From: Olleya sp. Hel_I_94
Lineage (GTDB): Bacteria; Bacteroidota; Bacteroidia; Flavobacteriales; Flavobacteriaceae
NCBI RefSeq assembly: GCF_007827365.1
Contig: NZ_VISI01000001.1
Location: 374,501-438,500, forward strand
DNA length: 64,000 nt
Direction: 5' to 3'
A program made the translations under genes and the position numbers. This document shows positions 53,514-61,091 of this stretch, in pieces. The notes under the pieces were generated by a model. The model had not been told where the DNA came from. It saw nothing but the letters and a program-made list of their open reading frames with translations, and did no database searches. Each line of letters starts with the position of its first letter. The first letter of the stretch is position 1.

Positions 53514-53930
53514 ATGACAGAAATAGAAAAAACATTAGAAAATCATCAAGTACGTCCTACGGCGATGCGTATTTTGATTTATAAATACTTGGCTGAAAAG
53601 AAGATTGCGGTGGCGTTAACTGATATTGAGTACGCTTTCGCGAAAGCGGAACGTACCACATTATATCGTACACTCAAAACCTTTGAAGAAAAGAAGATCG
53701 TTCACCAAATAGATGACGGTACGGGAATTTCAAAATATGCTTTGTGCGAAAGTGGTTGCAACTGTGAGATTGAACAAGATTTACACTTGCATTTCCATTG
53801 TAACAATTGCAACGAAACTGTGTGTCTTACGGAACATAAAATTCCTCAAATTAAAGTACCTGATGGCTTTGTTTCAGAGAATGTAAACCTAGTCGTAAAA
53901 GGAATATGCGATAAATGCAGTGGTCAATAA
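53514..53930 (+). CDS. Fur-family transcriptional regulator
   Basis: A 138-residue Fur/Zur-type repressor. N-terminal winged helix (residues 1-75) with AERTTLYRTLKTFEEK, then HLHFHCNNCNETVCL near 92-108 and a closing CDKC, giving the zinc structural site (two CxxC pairs) and a sensory His cluster. It probably senses Zn or another divalent ion and controls czc and znt genes via the ATGCA-N5-GTTGCA sites. Start at 53514; the earlier Met at 53439 lies inside czcB. Codons 41-45 (AFAKA) are supplied by the palindrome at 53633. Confidence 0.88.
   Translation: MTEIEKTLENHQVRPTAMRILIYKYLAEKKIAVALTDIEYAFAKAERTTLYRTLKTFEEKKIVHQIDDGTGISKYALCESGCNCEIEQDLHLHFHCNNCNETVCLTEHKIPQIKVPDGFVSENVNLVVKGICDKCSGQ
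53633..53648. repeat. 16-bp palindrome CGCTTTCGCGAAAGCG (intragenic, Fur-family gene)
   Basis: Perfect copy encoding AFAKA within the winged-helix domain of the Fur-family protein, in the linker just before the recognition helix TTLYRTL. Confidence 0.85.
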
Positions 53931-53946
53931 ATGCACTTCTGTTGCA
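53931..53946. promoter_or_regulatory. Fur-family operator candidate 2 (ATGCA-N5-GTTGCA) and promoter region
   Basis: ATGCACTTCTGTTGCA begins directly after the Fur-family stop codon and shares spacing and halves with site 1 at 47391. A TACTTTTA box (53960-53967, 7 of 8 to TAnnTTTG) follows, 16 bases before the DUF3703 start. This would let the Fur-family protein control DUF3703 and the ZntA-like ATPase separately from the czc operon. Confidence 0.5.
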
Positions 53947-53983
53947 CTACTAATAGAACTACTTTTAATGAAATTTAAAGGAT

Positions 53984-54346
53984 ATGAGGTTGAATATTAA
54001 AATACCAAAACATCTAAAACAGGCATATAGTAAAGAGTTAGAGTTATACCGCAATAACTTAGAAATGGAAGAATTTGCTATTGCTTGGTATCATTTAGAA
54101 AGAAGTCACATTATAGGTCAATCGTATCCAATGGAGCATACCTATTCACATTGGTTAATGTTGAAATTTGGGTTGATGCAAAAGAATACTAAAGAAGTAT
54201 TTGGTCAAATAATTAGATTAATCGTTGGTGGTTGGAAGTCGTTTATTAATCACGTGCCATTAGGTAATACAGGAGGTTCAAATGTGCCACCATTAAAACG
54301 TATGCCTATACCAAATGACATAATTAACTTATTCAATATCAAATGA
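53984..54346 (+). CDS. DUF3703 family protein
   Basis: A 120-residue cytoplasmic protein with the DUF3703 pattern: AWYHLERSHIIGQSYPMEHTYSHW at about residues 34-57 and QIIRLIVGGWKSFINHVPLGNTGGSNV at about 75-101. His and Met residues are conserved in the family, often adjacent to heavy-metal ATPases; no activity is established. Its stop overlaps the start of the ATPase by 4 bases. Confidence 0.85.
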   Translation: MRLNIKIPKHLKQAYSKELELYRNNLEMEEFAIAWYHLERSHIIGQSYPMEHTYSHWLMLKFGLMQKNTKEVFGQIIRLIVGGWKSFINHVPLGNTGGSNVPPLKRMPIPNDIINLFNIK

Positions 54347-56310
54347 AAAAGAAAAAAGTAAACTTAAGAGATATAGACACGCAGAAACATTCTGGTGAGC
54401 ACAGTCACGATGATGGACACAATCACAGCAGTCCAGAAAGTGTTTCAAAATTCAAGACGTATGTACCTGCTATTTTCAGCTTTGTAATGCTTATGATAGG
54501 TATTGCAGTTGATTATTTTGACGCCTTACCATTTTTCAAAGGATGGGTGAGAATTGTATGGTATACAGTGGCGTATATTCCTGTTGGCTTTCCAGTAATT
54601 AAAGAAGGCTGGAACAGTATTAAGAATGGAGATTTCTTTACAGAATTCTTCTTAATGTCCATTGCGACTTTAGGTGCATTCGCCATTGGCGAATATCCAG
54701 AAGGTGTAGCTGTGATGTTATTTTATGCTGTAGGTGAACTGTTTCAACAAGCCGCAGTGAATCGAGCAAAGGGAAATATCAAGGCATTACTTGATGTGCG
54801 TCCTAATGAGGCTTTGGTTTTTCGTAATGGTGATTTTATTTCTGTGAATCCTGAGACTGTAGAAATTGGCGAAAAAATTCAAGTACGCGTAGGAGAAAAA
54901 GTGCCTCTTGATGGATTATTACTTTCAGAGAAGGGTTCTTTCAATACCGCTGCTCTTACCGGAGAAAGTAAACCAGATACCGTCCAGAAAGGAGCATCCG
55001 TATTTGCAGGAAGTATCAATCTTGATGGAGTTATTGAGGTAGAAGCGACAAAGGAGTTTAAGGACAGTTCTATTGCACGTATCCTAGATATGGTACAGAA
55101 TGCAACAGCTCGTAAATCTAAAACTGAATTATTCATTAGGAAATTTGCTCGTGTTTATACGCCTATTGTAGTTTTCTTAGCGATAGGTCTCACATTACTT
55201 CCTTACTTTTTTGTAGATGATTATGTTTTTAGAGACTGGTTATATCGAGCTTTAATCTTTCTTGTAATCTCCTGTCCTTGTGCATTGGTAATCTCTATTC
55301 CGCTGGGATATTTTGGTGGATTGGGAGCAGCATCTCGTAATGGGATTTTATTCAAGGGAGCTTCTTTTCTAGACGCAATGACCCAAGTTAATACCGTTGT
55401 GATGGATAAAACTGGAACGGTAACTAAAGGTGTGTTCAAAATAAAGGAAGTTATAAGTGATTCCGCTTTCGCGAAAGCGGACTTTATGAAATACTTAATG
55501 GCAATGGAAGAGAAATCCACTCATCCCATTGCTAAAGCCATAATGGAATACAAAGCCGAAGGTGCCGACTATGATGCAACCGAAGTAACTGAAATCGCAG
55601 GAAAAGGATTGAAAGGAACCGTAAACGGGAAAACCGTGCTGGTAGGAAACAAAGCTTTAATGACTTCAAACGCTATTGACGTTCCATCAGAAACTGATAG
55701 TATTGTTCAATCCATAGTGATGGTCGGAATTGACGGTAAATTTGCTGGTTATGTAACCATTGCAGATGAGTTGAAAGAGGATGCTCATCAAGCCATTAAA
55801 GAAATACGTGCGTCAGGTATTATTAAAATTATTATGCTATCGGGCGATAAAGATTCTATTACTCAGCAAGTAGCCAAAGAATTAGGCATCGATTGGGCAA
55901 AAGGAGGATTACTCCCAGAAGATAAACTCAACGAAGTAGAAAAACTTAAAGCACAACCAGGCACTAAGGTTGCTTTTATAGGAGATGGAATTAACGATGC
56001 ACCTGTACTTGCTGCCAGTGATGTAGGAATCGCGATGGGAGGCCTTGGAAGTGATGTTGCTATTGAAACCGCAGATGTCATCATTCAAAATGACCAACCC
56101 TCGAAGATTGCACGTGCTATAAAAATAGGACGTTCCACAAGAAGTATTGTTTGGCAGAATATTGTTCTAGCCTTTGGAGTCAAAATTATAGTTCTAATTT
56201 TGGGAGCAGGTGGTCTAGCCACAATGTGGGAAGCTGTATTTGCCGATGTGGGTGTAGCATTGCTCGCTATTTTAAATGCCGTTAGGTTGCAAAAAATGAA
56301 GTGGGATTAA
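54343..56310 (+). CDS. ZntA/CadA-type heavy-metal P-type ATPase
   Basis: A 655-residue P1B ATPase for Zn/Cd/Pb-type divalent metals. Instead of an HMA domain it has a short His-rich N-terminus (HSGEHSHDDGHNHSS). Motifs: GES in ALTGESKPD near 207, CPC in VISCPCALVIS near 309, DKTGTVTKG near 350, HP in STHPIAKAI near 392 and GDGINDAP near 548. The CPC motif and the HIS-rich N-terminus with Lys/Asp context fit the P1B-2 class. The palindrome at 55464 falls inside the gene (AFAKA). The absence of an HMA domain is noted. Confidence 0.92.
   Translation: MKKKKVNLRDIDTQKHSGEHSHDDGHNHSSPESVSKFKTYVPAIFSFVMLMIGIAVDYFDALPFFKGWVRIVWYTVAYIPVGFPVIKEGWNSIKNGDFFTEFFLMSIATLGAFAIGEYPEGVAVMLFYAVGELFQQAAVNRAKGNIKALLDVRPNEALVFRNGDFISVNPETVEIGEKIQVRVGEKVPLDGLLLSEKGSFNTAALTGESKPDTVQKGASVFAGSINLDGVIEVEATKEFKDSSIARILDMVQNATARKSKTELFIRKFARVYTPIVVFLAIGLTLLPYFFVDDYVFRDWLYRALIFLVISCPCALVISIPLGYFGGLGAASRNGILFKGASFLDAMTQVNTVVMDKTGTVTKGVFKIKEVISDSAFAKADFMKYLMAMEEKSTHPIAKAIMEYKAEGADYDATEVTEIAGKGLKGTVNGKTVLVGNKALMTSNAIDVPSETDSIVQSIVMVGIDGKFAGYVTIADELKEDAHQAIKEIRASGIIKIIMLSGDKDSITQQVAKELGIDWAKGGLLPEDKLNEVEKLKAQPGTKVAFIGDGINDAPVLAASDVGIAMGGLGSDVAIETADVIIQNDQPSKIARAIKIGRSTRSIVWQNIVLAFGVKIIVLILGAGGLATMWEAVFADVGVALLAILNAVRLQKMKWD
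55464..55479. repeat. 16-bp palindrome CGCTTTCGCGAAAGCG (intragenic, zntA-like)
   Basis: Perfect copy, encoding AFAKA in the loop between the phosphorylation motif and the HP motif of the ATPase (soluble domain, surface-loop position). Confidence 0.85.
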
Positions 56311-56410
56311 ATCATTAAGATGCTGAATTATTCATAATTATTGATTTTGAGATAATTAGGTTAATATCTTCCTTCAAAAAGTTCGAACTTTGTCCCTTCG
56401 AGGTCACGAA

Positions 56411-56443
56411 AAAAAAAGCAAGCTACTATAGCTTGCTTTTTTT
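56411..56443 (+). terminator. Rho-independent terminator after the ZntA-like ATPase
   Basis: GCAAGCTA-CTA-TAGCTTGC is a perfect 8-bp stem with a 3-base loop, flanked by A-tract and T7 tract. It ends the metal island on the plus strand; the nearest upstream coding end is at 56310. Confidence 0.85.
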
Positions 56444-56483
56444 ATGACTTATACTTACATTTAGATACTTAACACCTTTTATT

Positions 56484-56687
56484 ATGAAAAAAAATATGGG
56501 AGCTTTAGATAAAAGCTTAAGAGTATTAGTTGCTGTACTAATTGCACTATTGTATTATCTAAATGTTATTACCGGAACTCTAGCTTACGTTTTAATGGGT
56601 ATTGCAATAATATTTTTAATAACCAGCTTTATCAATTTTTGTCCACTTTATACCATATTAGGTATAAACACGTGCAAACGAAAGTAA
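56484..56687 (+). CDS. DUF2892 small membrane protein
   Basis: A 67-residue protein with two hydrophobic helices (about 13-30 and 34-50) and the family pattern MGALDKSLRVLVAVLI, CPLYTILGINT (Cys near 54). DUF2892/YgaP-type proteins often accompany rhodanese or metal genes; function is unclear. The frame sits between two terminators. Confidence 0.85.
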   Translation: MKKNMGALDKSLRVLVAVLIALLYYLNVITGTLAYVLMGIAIIFLITSFINFCPLYTILGINTCKRK

Positions 56688-56694
56688 TTACAAC

Positions 56695-56734
56695 AAAAAA
56701 AAAGAGTCTTTAAAATTAAAGACTCTTTTTTTTT
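56695..56734. terminator. Bidirectional terminator between DUF2892 and clpS
   Basis: AAAGAGTCTTTAA-AA-TTAAAGACTCTTT is a perfect 13-bp inverted repeat, with A-tract and T-tract on the two sides, serving the convergent genes. Confidence 0.88.
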
Positions 56735-57008
56735 AAATTATTTCAGCACTTAATCCTGCTTCTAATAACATTGTACATCGTGGTTCTAATTCTTTATAGG
56801 CTCCAGTCTTAACTGTACATTGTCCTTTATAATGTACCAAAATTGTACATTGCTCTGCTTGTTCTGGTGTATGATCACAAGCATAAATTAAAGTATCTAT
56901 GACGTGATCAAACGTATTAACATCGTCATTATAAACAACAATTTCATTATTAGGTTGTTCTAAGGTACTTACCTCGTGTTCTTCTTGTATTTTTTCTTTT
57001 GTACTCAT
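56733..57008 (-). CDS. clpS: ATP-dependent Clp protease adaptor ClpS
   Basis: A 91-residue N-end-rule adaptor that delivers substrates to ClpA/ClpC. Conserved: VVYNDDVNTFDHVI near residue 25-38, and HYKGQCTVKTG near 65-75. Length is usual. First core gene right of the island. Confidence 0.92.
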   Translation of the reverse strand: MSTKEKIQEEHEVSTLEQPNNEIVVYNDDVNTFDHVIDTLIYACDHTPEQAEQCTILVHYKGQCTVKTGAYKELEPRCTMLLEAGLSAEII

Positions 57009-57052
57009 ACGTACTATTTTTTTTATAAAAGTAAAAAAATATTAGATATAAA

Positions 57053-57082
57053 AAAAGACTTCTGTCGTCACAGAAGTCTTTT
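57053..57082 (-). terminator. Terminator of the M57 protease gene
   Basis: AAAAGACTTCTGT-CGT-CACAGAAGTC-type stem (57053-57065 with 57070-57082) followed, on the minus strand, by a run of T. Confidence 0.8.
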
Positions 57083-57103
57083 GTAAATTATATCATATTA
57101 CTT

Positions 57104-57934
57104 TTAATACATAATTTGAAGCGCATTGATATCGTCAGTTCCAAACTCGCCATCCTCTCCACTACTAAAGCATGCTAGCATAACAGATGTCTCTGGATTA
57201 TTACCTCCTAAATCTATTGCACCAATAGATCCTGCTCCTTCATTTTGATTTTGACCACAACTAGCTCTATTAAACCAATCTGTGTGTCTAAAACCTATGG
57301 AGTGACCAATTTCGTGCGTAATAACATGCTCCACAACATTAGTATCGTAGTTGTCTAAACCATAAATTTGAACAAATTTATGAGGATTACCATTGCTTGG
57401 AAAACCTGCAGATCCTCCTGCTCCAGATTGACTAGGATTATGATATACTACCATATCTTTTGAAGAGTAATTAGTCCCAAATGATAATTGAAATGAAATT
57501 GAAACTCCGCTTAGCGCATTGTAATTATCAACAGCCCATTGCAAAGCAGTTCTCTCTTTGGTTGATAAGGCATTACTACCACCTGTATATCCAATAATAG
57601 TAATGGTTTTACCCTGTGACACTAAATTATTTGTACGATAATTTCGCTCTGATGCTGAAGCATCATCATCTAAGTTTAAAATGTCTTCTTCGCTCATAAA
57701 AAGATCACCTTCAACTTCAATCATTTCTTTAGTTGAACCATCAGGAAGCATGAAGTCTACTATTTTAGCATTGTCGGTATTAATTTGTGCTTTTGCCAAT
57801 TTAGCTAAAAGCTCTGCAGACACTTCTATTGCTGCAACTTCTTCGTCTATAATCGTGTCTTCGTTTTTTTGACATGATTGTAATCCTAGAATAAAACATA
57901 GGCTAGCTAAAGCCATAAATTTAATTTTCTTCAT
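57104..57934 (-). CDS. M57-family (HEIGH) metalloprotease lipoprotein
   Basis: A 276-residue secreted zinc protease. Lipobox Cys21 (LGLQSC). The catalytic motif HEIGHSIGFRH (HExxHxxGxxH) is near residue 208-218, with a Met-turn region (SVMLACF) near 251. Two more Cys in NRASCGQNQNE and LACF may pair. A pro-region covers about 30-100. Extracellular or outer-membrane tethered; substrates unknown. Typical of Flavobacteriia. Confidence 0.88.
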   Translation of the reverse strand: MKKIKFMALASLCFILGLQSCQKNEDTIIDEEVAAIEVSAELLAKLAKAQINTDNAKIVDFMLPDGSTKEMIEVEGDLFMSEEDILNLDDDASASERNYRTNNLVSQGKTITIIGYTGGSNALSTKERTALQWAVDNYNALSGVSISFQLSFGTNYSSKDMVVYHNPSQSGAGGSAGFPSNGNPHKFVQIYGLDNYDTNVVEHVITHEIGHSIGFRHTDWFNRASCGQNQNEGAGSIGAIDLGGNNPETSVMLACFSSGEDGEFGTDDINALQIMY

Positions 57935-58062
57935 TTTTGGTTGAATTTTAAATTAATAAATGGTTTGCTTTACGTAAAATGTTTCACACAATCTTAAAAT
58001 ATTAGTTTAAGGATATTTTGCTATTAATCTTATGTGAGATAATTATCAGGTCAAAGATAATT

Positions 58063-58102
58063 GTTTAAAAAAGAAGAATCCTGAGGTTTTAACCACAGGA
58101 CT
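58063..58102 (-). terminator. Terminator of prmA
   Basis: AATCCTGAGGTT-TT-AACCACAGGA (one mismatch) forms an 11-bp stem; on the minus strand it is followed by a T-rich run (TTCTTTTTT). Confidence 0.7.
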
Positions 58103-58169
58103 CTGTTTATTTTTAATAAAATTGTTAAAATTTTATGTATTTAATCGATAATTGTGATTTTAAGCAATT

Positions 58170-59009
58170 TTACTGCTTCTCAAACTTAAGTGCAACCCAA
58201 TTATTTTTGGTTAATGTATCCTTTAAAAAAAGTTGATTATTATTACACTCTTTTTCTATCATTGAGATGTCTTCTTGGTAAAAACCACTTAAAAACAAGG
58301 TGCCTTTTGCATCCAAACATTTAGAATATGCTGCGATGTCATTTAATAAAATGTTACGATTAATGTTTGCAATAATAGTGTCGTACTTTTTATCTTTTAA
58401 AAGTGCTGCTTCCCCTTCGTAAACAGAAATATGTTTACAATTGTTACGCTCCACATTTTCTAAGCTATTTAAGTAGCACCAGTTGTCTATATCTATTGCA
58501 TCTAATGGTTTTGCTCCTTTCATCTCTGCTAGTATTGCTAAAACAGCTGTACCGCATCCCATATCTAAAACGGACTTATCTGTAAAGTCGTTTTTAAGAA
58601 TATGCTGGATCATCATGTGTGTGGTTTCATGATGTCCGGTTCCAAAACTCATCTTTGGCTCGATGATAATATCGTATTGTGTGTCAAACTTATCATGAAA
58701 TGGTGCACGTACTGCACACATATCATCAACCACTATTGGGTTAAAGTTTTTCTCCCACTCTTCGTTCCAATTGGTTTGCTCAATTTCGTCAAAGGTATAG
58801 GTGATTTCAAACTCGTCCGACTTTAATATTTGGATATCGTCCAAAATGGAAGCGTTATATTCTTCTTTTTGAATGTATGCTGTAACCCCTTCTTCGGTTT
58901 CTACAAAACTTTCAAATCCTGCGTAACCTAGTTCTGCTATCAGGATTTCTGTTCCTGGTTGCATGGGTTGCACTTTAAAGTAATACCCTATGTAAATAAT
59001 ATTTGACAT
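58170..59009 (-). CDS. prmA: Ribosomal protein L11 methyltransferase
   Basis: A 279-residue SAM-dependent methyltransferase that modifies ribosomal protein L11. SAM-binding region DMGCGTAVLAILAEMKGA near residue 150 and the product-binding IIANINRNILL near 208. Start placed at 59009 (MSNIIYIGYYF); a longer frame to 59132 runs into a repeat element and is not homologous. Length is usual for Flavobacteriia. Confidence 0.93.
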   Translation of the reverse strand: MSNIIYIGYYFKVQPMQPGTEILIAELGYAGFESFVETEEGVTAYIQKEEYNASILDDIQILKSDEFEITYTFDEIEQTNWNEEWEKNFNPIVVDDMCAVRAPFHDKFDTQYDIIIEPKMSFGTGHHETTHMMIQHILKNDFTDKSVLDMGCGTAVLAILAEMKGAKPLDAIDIDNWCYLNSLENVERNNCKHISVYEGEAALLKDKKYDTIIANINRNILLNDIAAYSKCLDAKGTLFLSGFYQEDISMIEKECNNNQLFLKDTLTKNNWVALKFEKQ

Positions 59010-59040
59010 TATAATTTGTACTGTATTTTGCAGATTAGCC

Positions 59041-59130
59041 TGCGTTAGCGGTTGTAGTGGCATCCTTTTTTTGCTGCCACATATGGCAAAAAAAGATATA
59101 ACGGAAGACGCGACCCTTGTGGTAACGCCC
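59041..59130. repeat. Intergenic repeat element with hairpin between tpiA and prmA
   Basis: About 90 bases of composition unlike the neighbouring AT-rich DNA: GCGTTAGCGGTTGTAGTGG on one side and ACGCGACCCTTGTGGTAACGC on the other, with a hairpin TGCCA-CATA-TGGCA at 59075-59088 flanked by T-run and A-run (59065-59096). The hairpin may terminate tpiA. I recall similar elements between genes in other Flavobacteriaceae, unverified here. Confidence 0.6.
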
Positions 59131-59155
59131 AAATTATTTTAATTTTTATTGTTAT

Positions 59156-59905
59156 TTAAAAGGCATTTACGATTGCGTAAAAATCTTCGGCTTTTAAGGC
59201 TGCTCCTCCAATTAATCCACCATCTACGTCTGGTTTTGAGAAAATTTCTTTGGCGTTTGCTGGTTTTACACTCCCTCCGTAAAGGATAGTCATGTCATCT
59301 GCAACTTGGTTACCGTATTTGTCGTTTAATGTTTTACGGATAAATTTGTGCATGTCTTGTGCTTGTTCTGGACTTGCTGTTTCTCCTGTTCCGATTGCCC
59401 ATACAGGCTCATAAGCCAACACGATATTTTTGAATGTTGAAGCGTCTAAATGAAACAATGCGTTTTTGATTTGACTTTCTACCACTGCTTCGTGGTTTGC
59501 TGCTTTACGGTCTGCTAGCTCTTCTCCAAAACAGAAAATTACGCGTAAGTCTTTAGATAAGGCTTGGTCTACTTTTTTAGCTAAAATAGCATCGTCTTCG
59601 TTAAAATATGCACGACGCTCTGAGTGACCCAAAATTACTGTTTGGATACCTACGCTTTTAAGCATGTCTGCACTTACCTCTCCTGTGTATGCACCATTTT
59701 CTGCGAAGTGCATGTTTTGTGCAATAACCTCGATATCGTCATGTCTTGTAGCTTCAAAAGCATGCCATAAGTTGGTAAATGTTGGCGCAATCATAACCTC
59801 TGCATTAGATGTTTTTGTTTGTCTTTTTAAATCTGAAATTAATGCTTCTGATTGTGGTAAATCGTTATTCATTTTCCAATTTCCGGCTACTATGTTTTTT
59901 CTCAT
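59156..59905 (-). CDS. tpiA: Triosephosphate isomerase
   Basis: A 249-residue glycolytic enzyme with GNWKMNN at residue 7-13 (catalytic Lys), GHSERR near 95-100 (catalytic His) and AYEPVWAIGTG near 165-175 (catalytic Glu), ending in GLIGGAALKAEDF. Standard length. It supplies the triose step that the acquired glycolytic genes at 28-36 kb would need. Confidence 0.95.
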   Translation of the reverse strand: MRKNIVAGNWKMNNDLPQSEALISDLKRQTKTSNAEVMIAPTFTNLWHAFEATRHDDIEVIAQNMHFAENGAYTGEVSADMLKSVGIQTVILGHSERRAYFNEDDAILAKKVDQALSKDLRVIFCFGEELADRKAANHEAVVESQIKNALFHLDASTFKNIVLAYEPVWAIGTGETASPEQAQDMHKFIRKTLNDKYGNQVADDMTILYGGSVKPANAKEIFSKPDVDGGLIGGAALKAEDFYAIVNAF

Positions 59906-59916
59906 GACGTTACGTT

Positions 59917-60993
59917 TTATTCTAATTTAACTTTTGGATCTAACCAAGTGTATATTATATCTACAAAAATATTAATTATTATGAATAGTAAGGCTATTAT
60001 TAACACAGATCCCATAATTACAGGTAAATCTAAGGTGTTAAGTGCGTTTACAATTTCTTTTCCTAATCCGTTCCAACCAAAAATATACTCCACAAACACT
60101 GCGCCTGCTAGCATACTTGCAAACCAACCTGAGATTGCAGTTACTACTGGGTTTAATGCGTTTTTAATAGCGTGTTTTTTAATAATCTGAAACTCTGATA
60201 AGCCTTTTGCTCTGGCTGTCCTGATATAATCTTGATTAAGTACTTCTAATAGGGAGTTGCGCATTAATTGTATCACGACTGCTAATGGCCTTATCCCTAA
60301 TACGATTGCTGGTAGGATTAAGTTTTTCCATTTTACGTGCATTTTTTCGCCAAAATCATCCAACTCGTAAAGACTTCCTGTCATTTCTAGATTGGTGTAT
60401 TTATGCAATACAAATCCAAATAACCATGCAAATAATATGGCGCTGAAAAAGGATGGTACACTCATACCTAAGGTACTTAATATTTGAATGGTTTTATCTA
60501 AAAAAGTATCTTTTTTTAATGCAGAAACCACGCCTAATATAACACCTAAAAAGATTGCGATTAGTATTGCTGAAACTGCCAATACAAACGTATTGGGTAA
60601 CGTCTCTGATAATACTTGGCTTACTTTTTTACCTTGCTTTGTAAAAGACTCGCGTAGGTATGGAAATTTAACAACCATTGTAGTATTGCCAATTGCAAAT
60701 AGTTGTGTTGCTGCGTATTTATTTTGACTTAAATAAGTGTAGTCACCTTCTGTTTTTGAGTGAAATGATACTGGAGACAAATCGTTTAAATAATACAAAT
60801 ATTGCGTTGCAACAGGCTTATCAAAACCGTATTTTTTTTTGATAATTGCTAGTTGCTGACTATCCTCATTTTGACCCAACATCATTTGTGCTGGATCTCC
60901 TGGAAGCACACTAAATAATAAGAATATAACGGTTATTACACCAAATAATGTAAGTAATGCGTAACCTGTTTTATTTAGAAGGTATGTTGTCAG
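59917..60993 (-). CDS. ABC transporter permease (DppB/OppB family), apparent CTG start
   Basis: A 358-residue inner-membrane permease for a peptide-type ABC importer. The C-terminal EAA-like motif region (DYIRTARAKGLSEFQIIKKHA) is complete, as are six hydrophobic helices. Translation by ATG alone would begin only at MLPGDPAQMM (60909), cutting the first helix. The preceding in-frame codons give TTYLLNKTGYALLTLFGV, the usual first helix, back to CTG at 60993, just after an in-frame stop (TAA) and with no ATG/GTG/TTG in between. CTG initiation is proposed; a sequencing error is an alternative. No substrate-binding protein lies nearby. Confidence 0.8.
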   Translation of the reverse strand: MTTYLLNKTGYALLTLFGVITVIFLLFSVLPGDPAQMMLGQNEDSQQLAIIKKKYGFDKPVATQYLYYLNDLSPVSFHSKTEGDYTYLSQNKYAATQLFAIGNTTMVVKFPYLRESFTKQGKKVSQVLSETLPNTFVLAVSAILIAIFLGVILGVVSALKKDTFLDKTIQILSTLGMSVPSFFSAILFAWLFGFVLHKYTNLEMTGSLYELDDFGEKMHVKWKNLILPAIVLGIRPLAVVIQLMRNSLLEVLNQDYIRTARAKGLSEFQIIKKHAIKNALNPVVTAISGWFASMLAGAVFVEYIFGWNGLGKEIVNALNTLDLPVIMGSVLIIALLFIIINIFVDIIYTWLDPKVKLE

Positions 60994-61091
60994 TGGGTAT
61001 ATTTATTTTAAATACGTTGTTTTACTGTTTTACAAATTAATGTGTTTCCAGATATAATTTGCTTATGCTTTACAAATCAATAGAAGTTATG

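Noticed and set aside
1..56310. Mobile element with its own transposase or integrase
   Set aside because: No transposase, recombinase, relaxase or mating-channel gene is present in the window, so the vehicle of transfer cannot be named.
56375..56410. tRNA 3' end or att site from GTTCGAAC followed by CGAGGTCACGA
   Set aside because: The stem pairing of a T-arm does not work and there is no acceptor partner upstream; only a palindrome remains.
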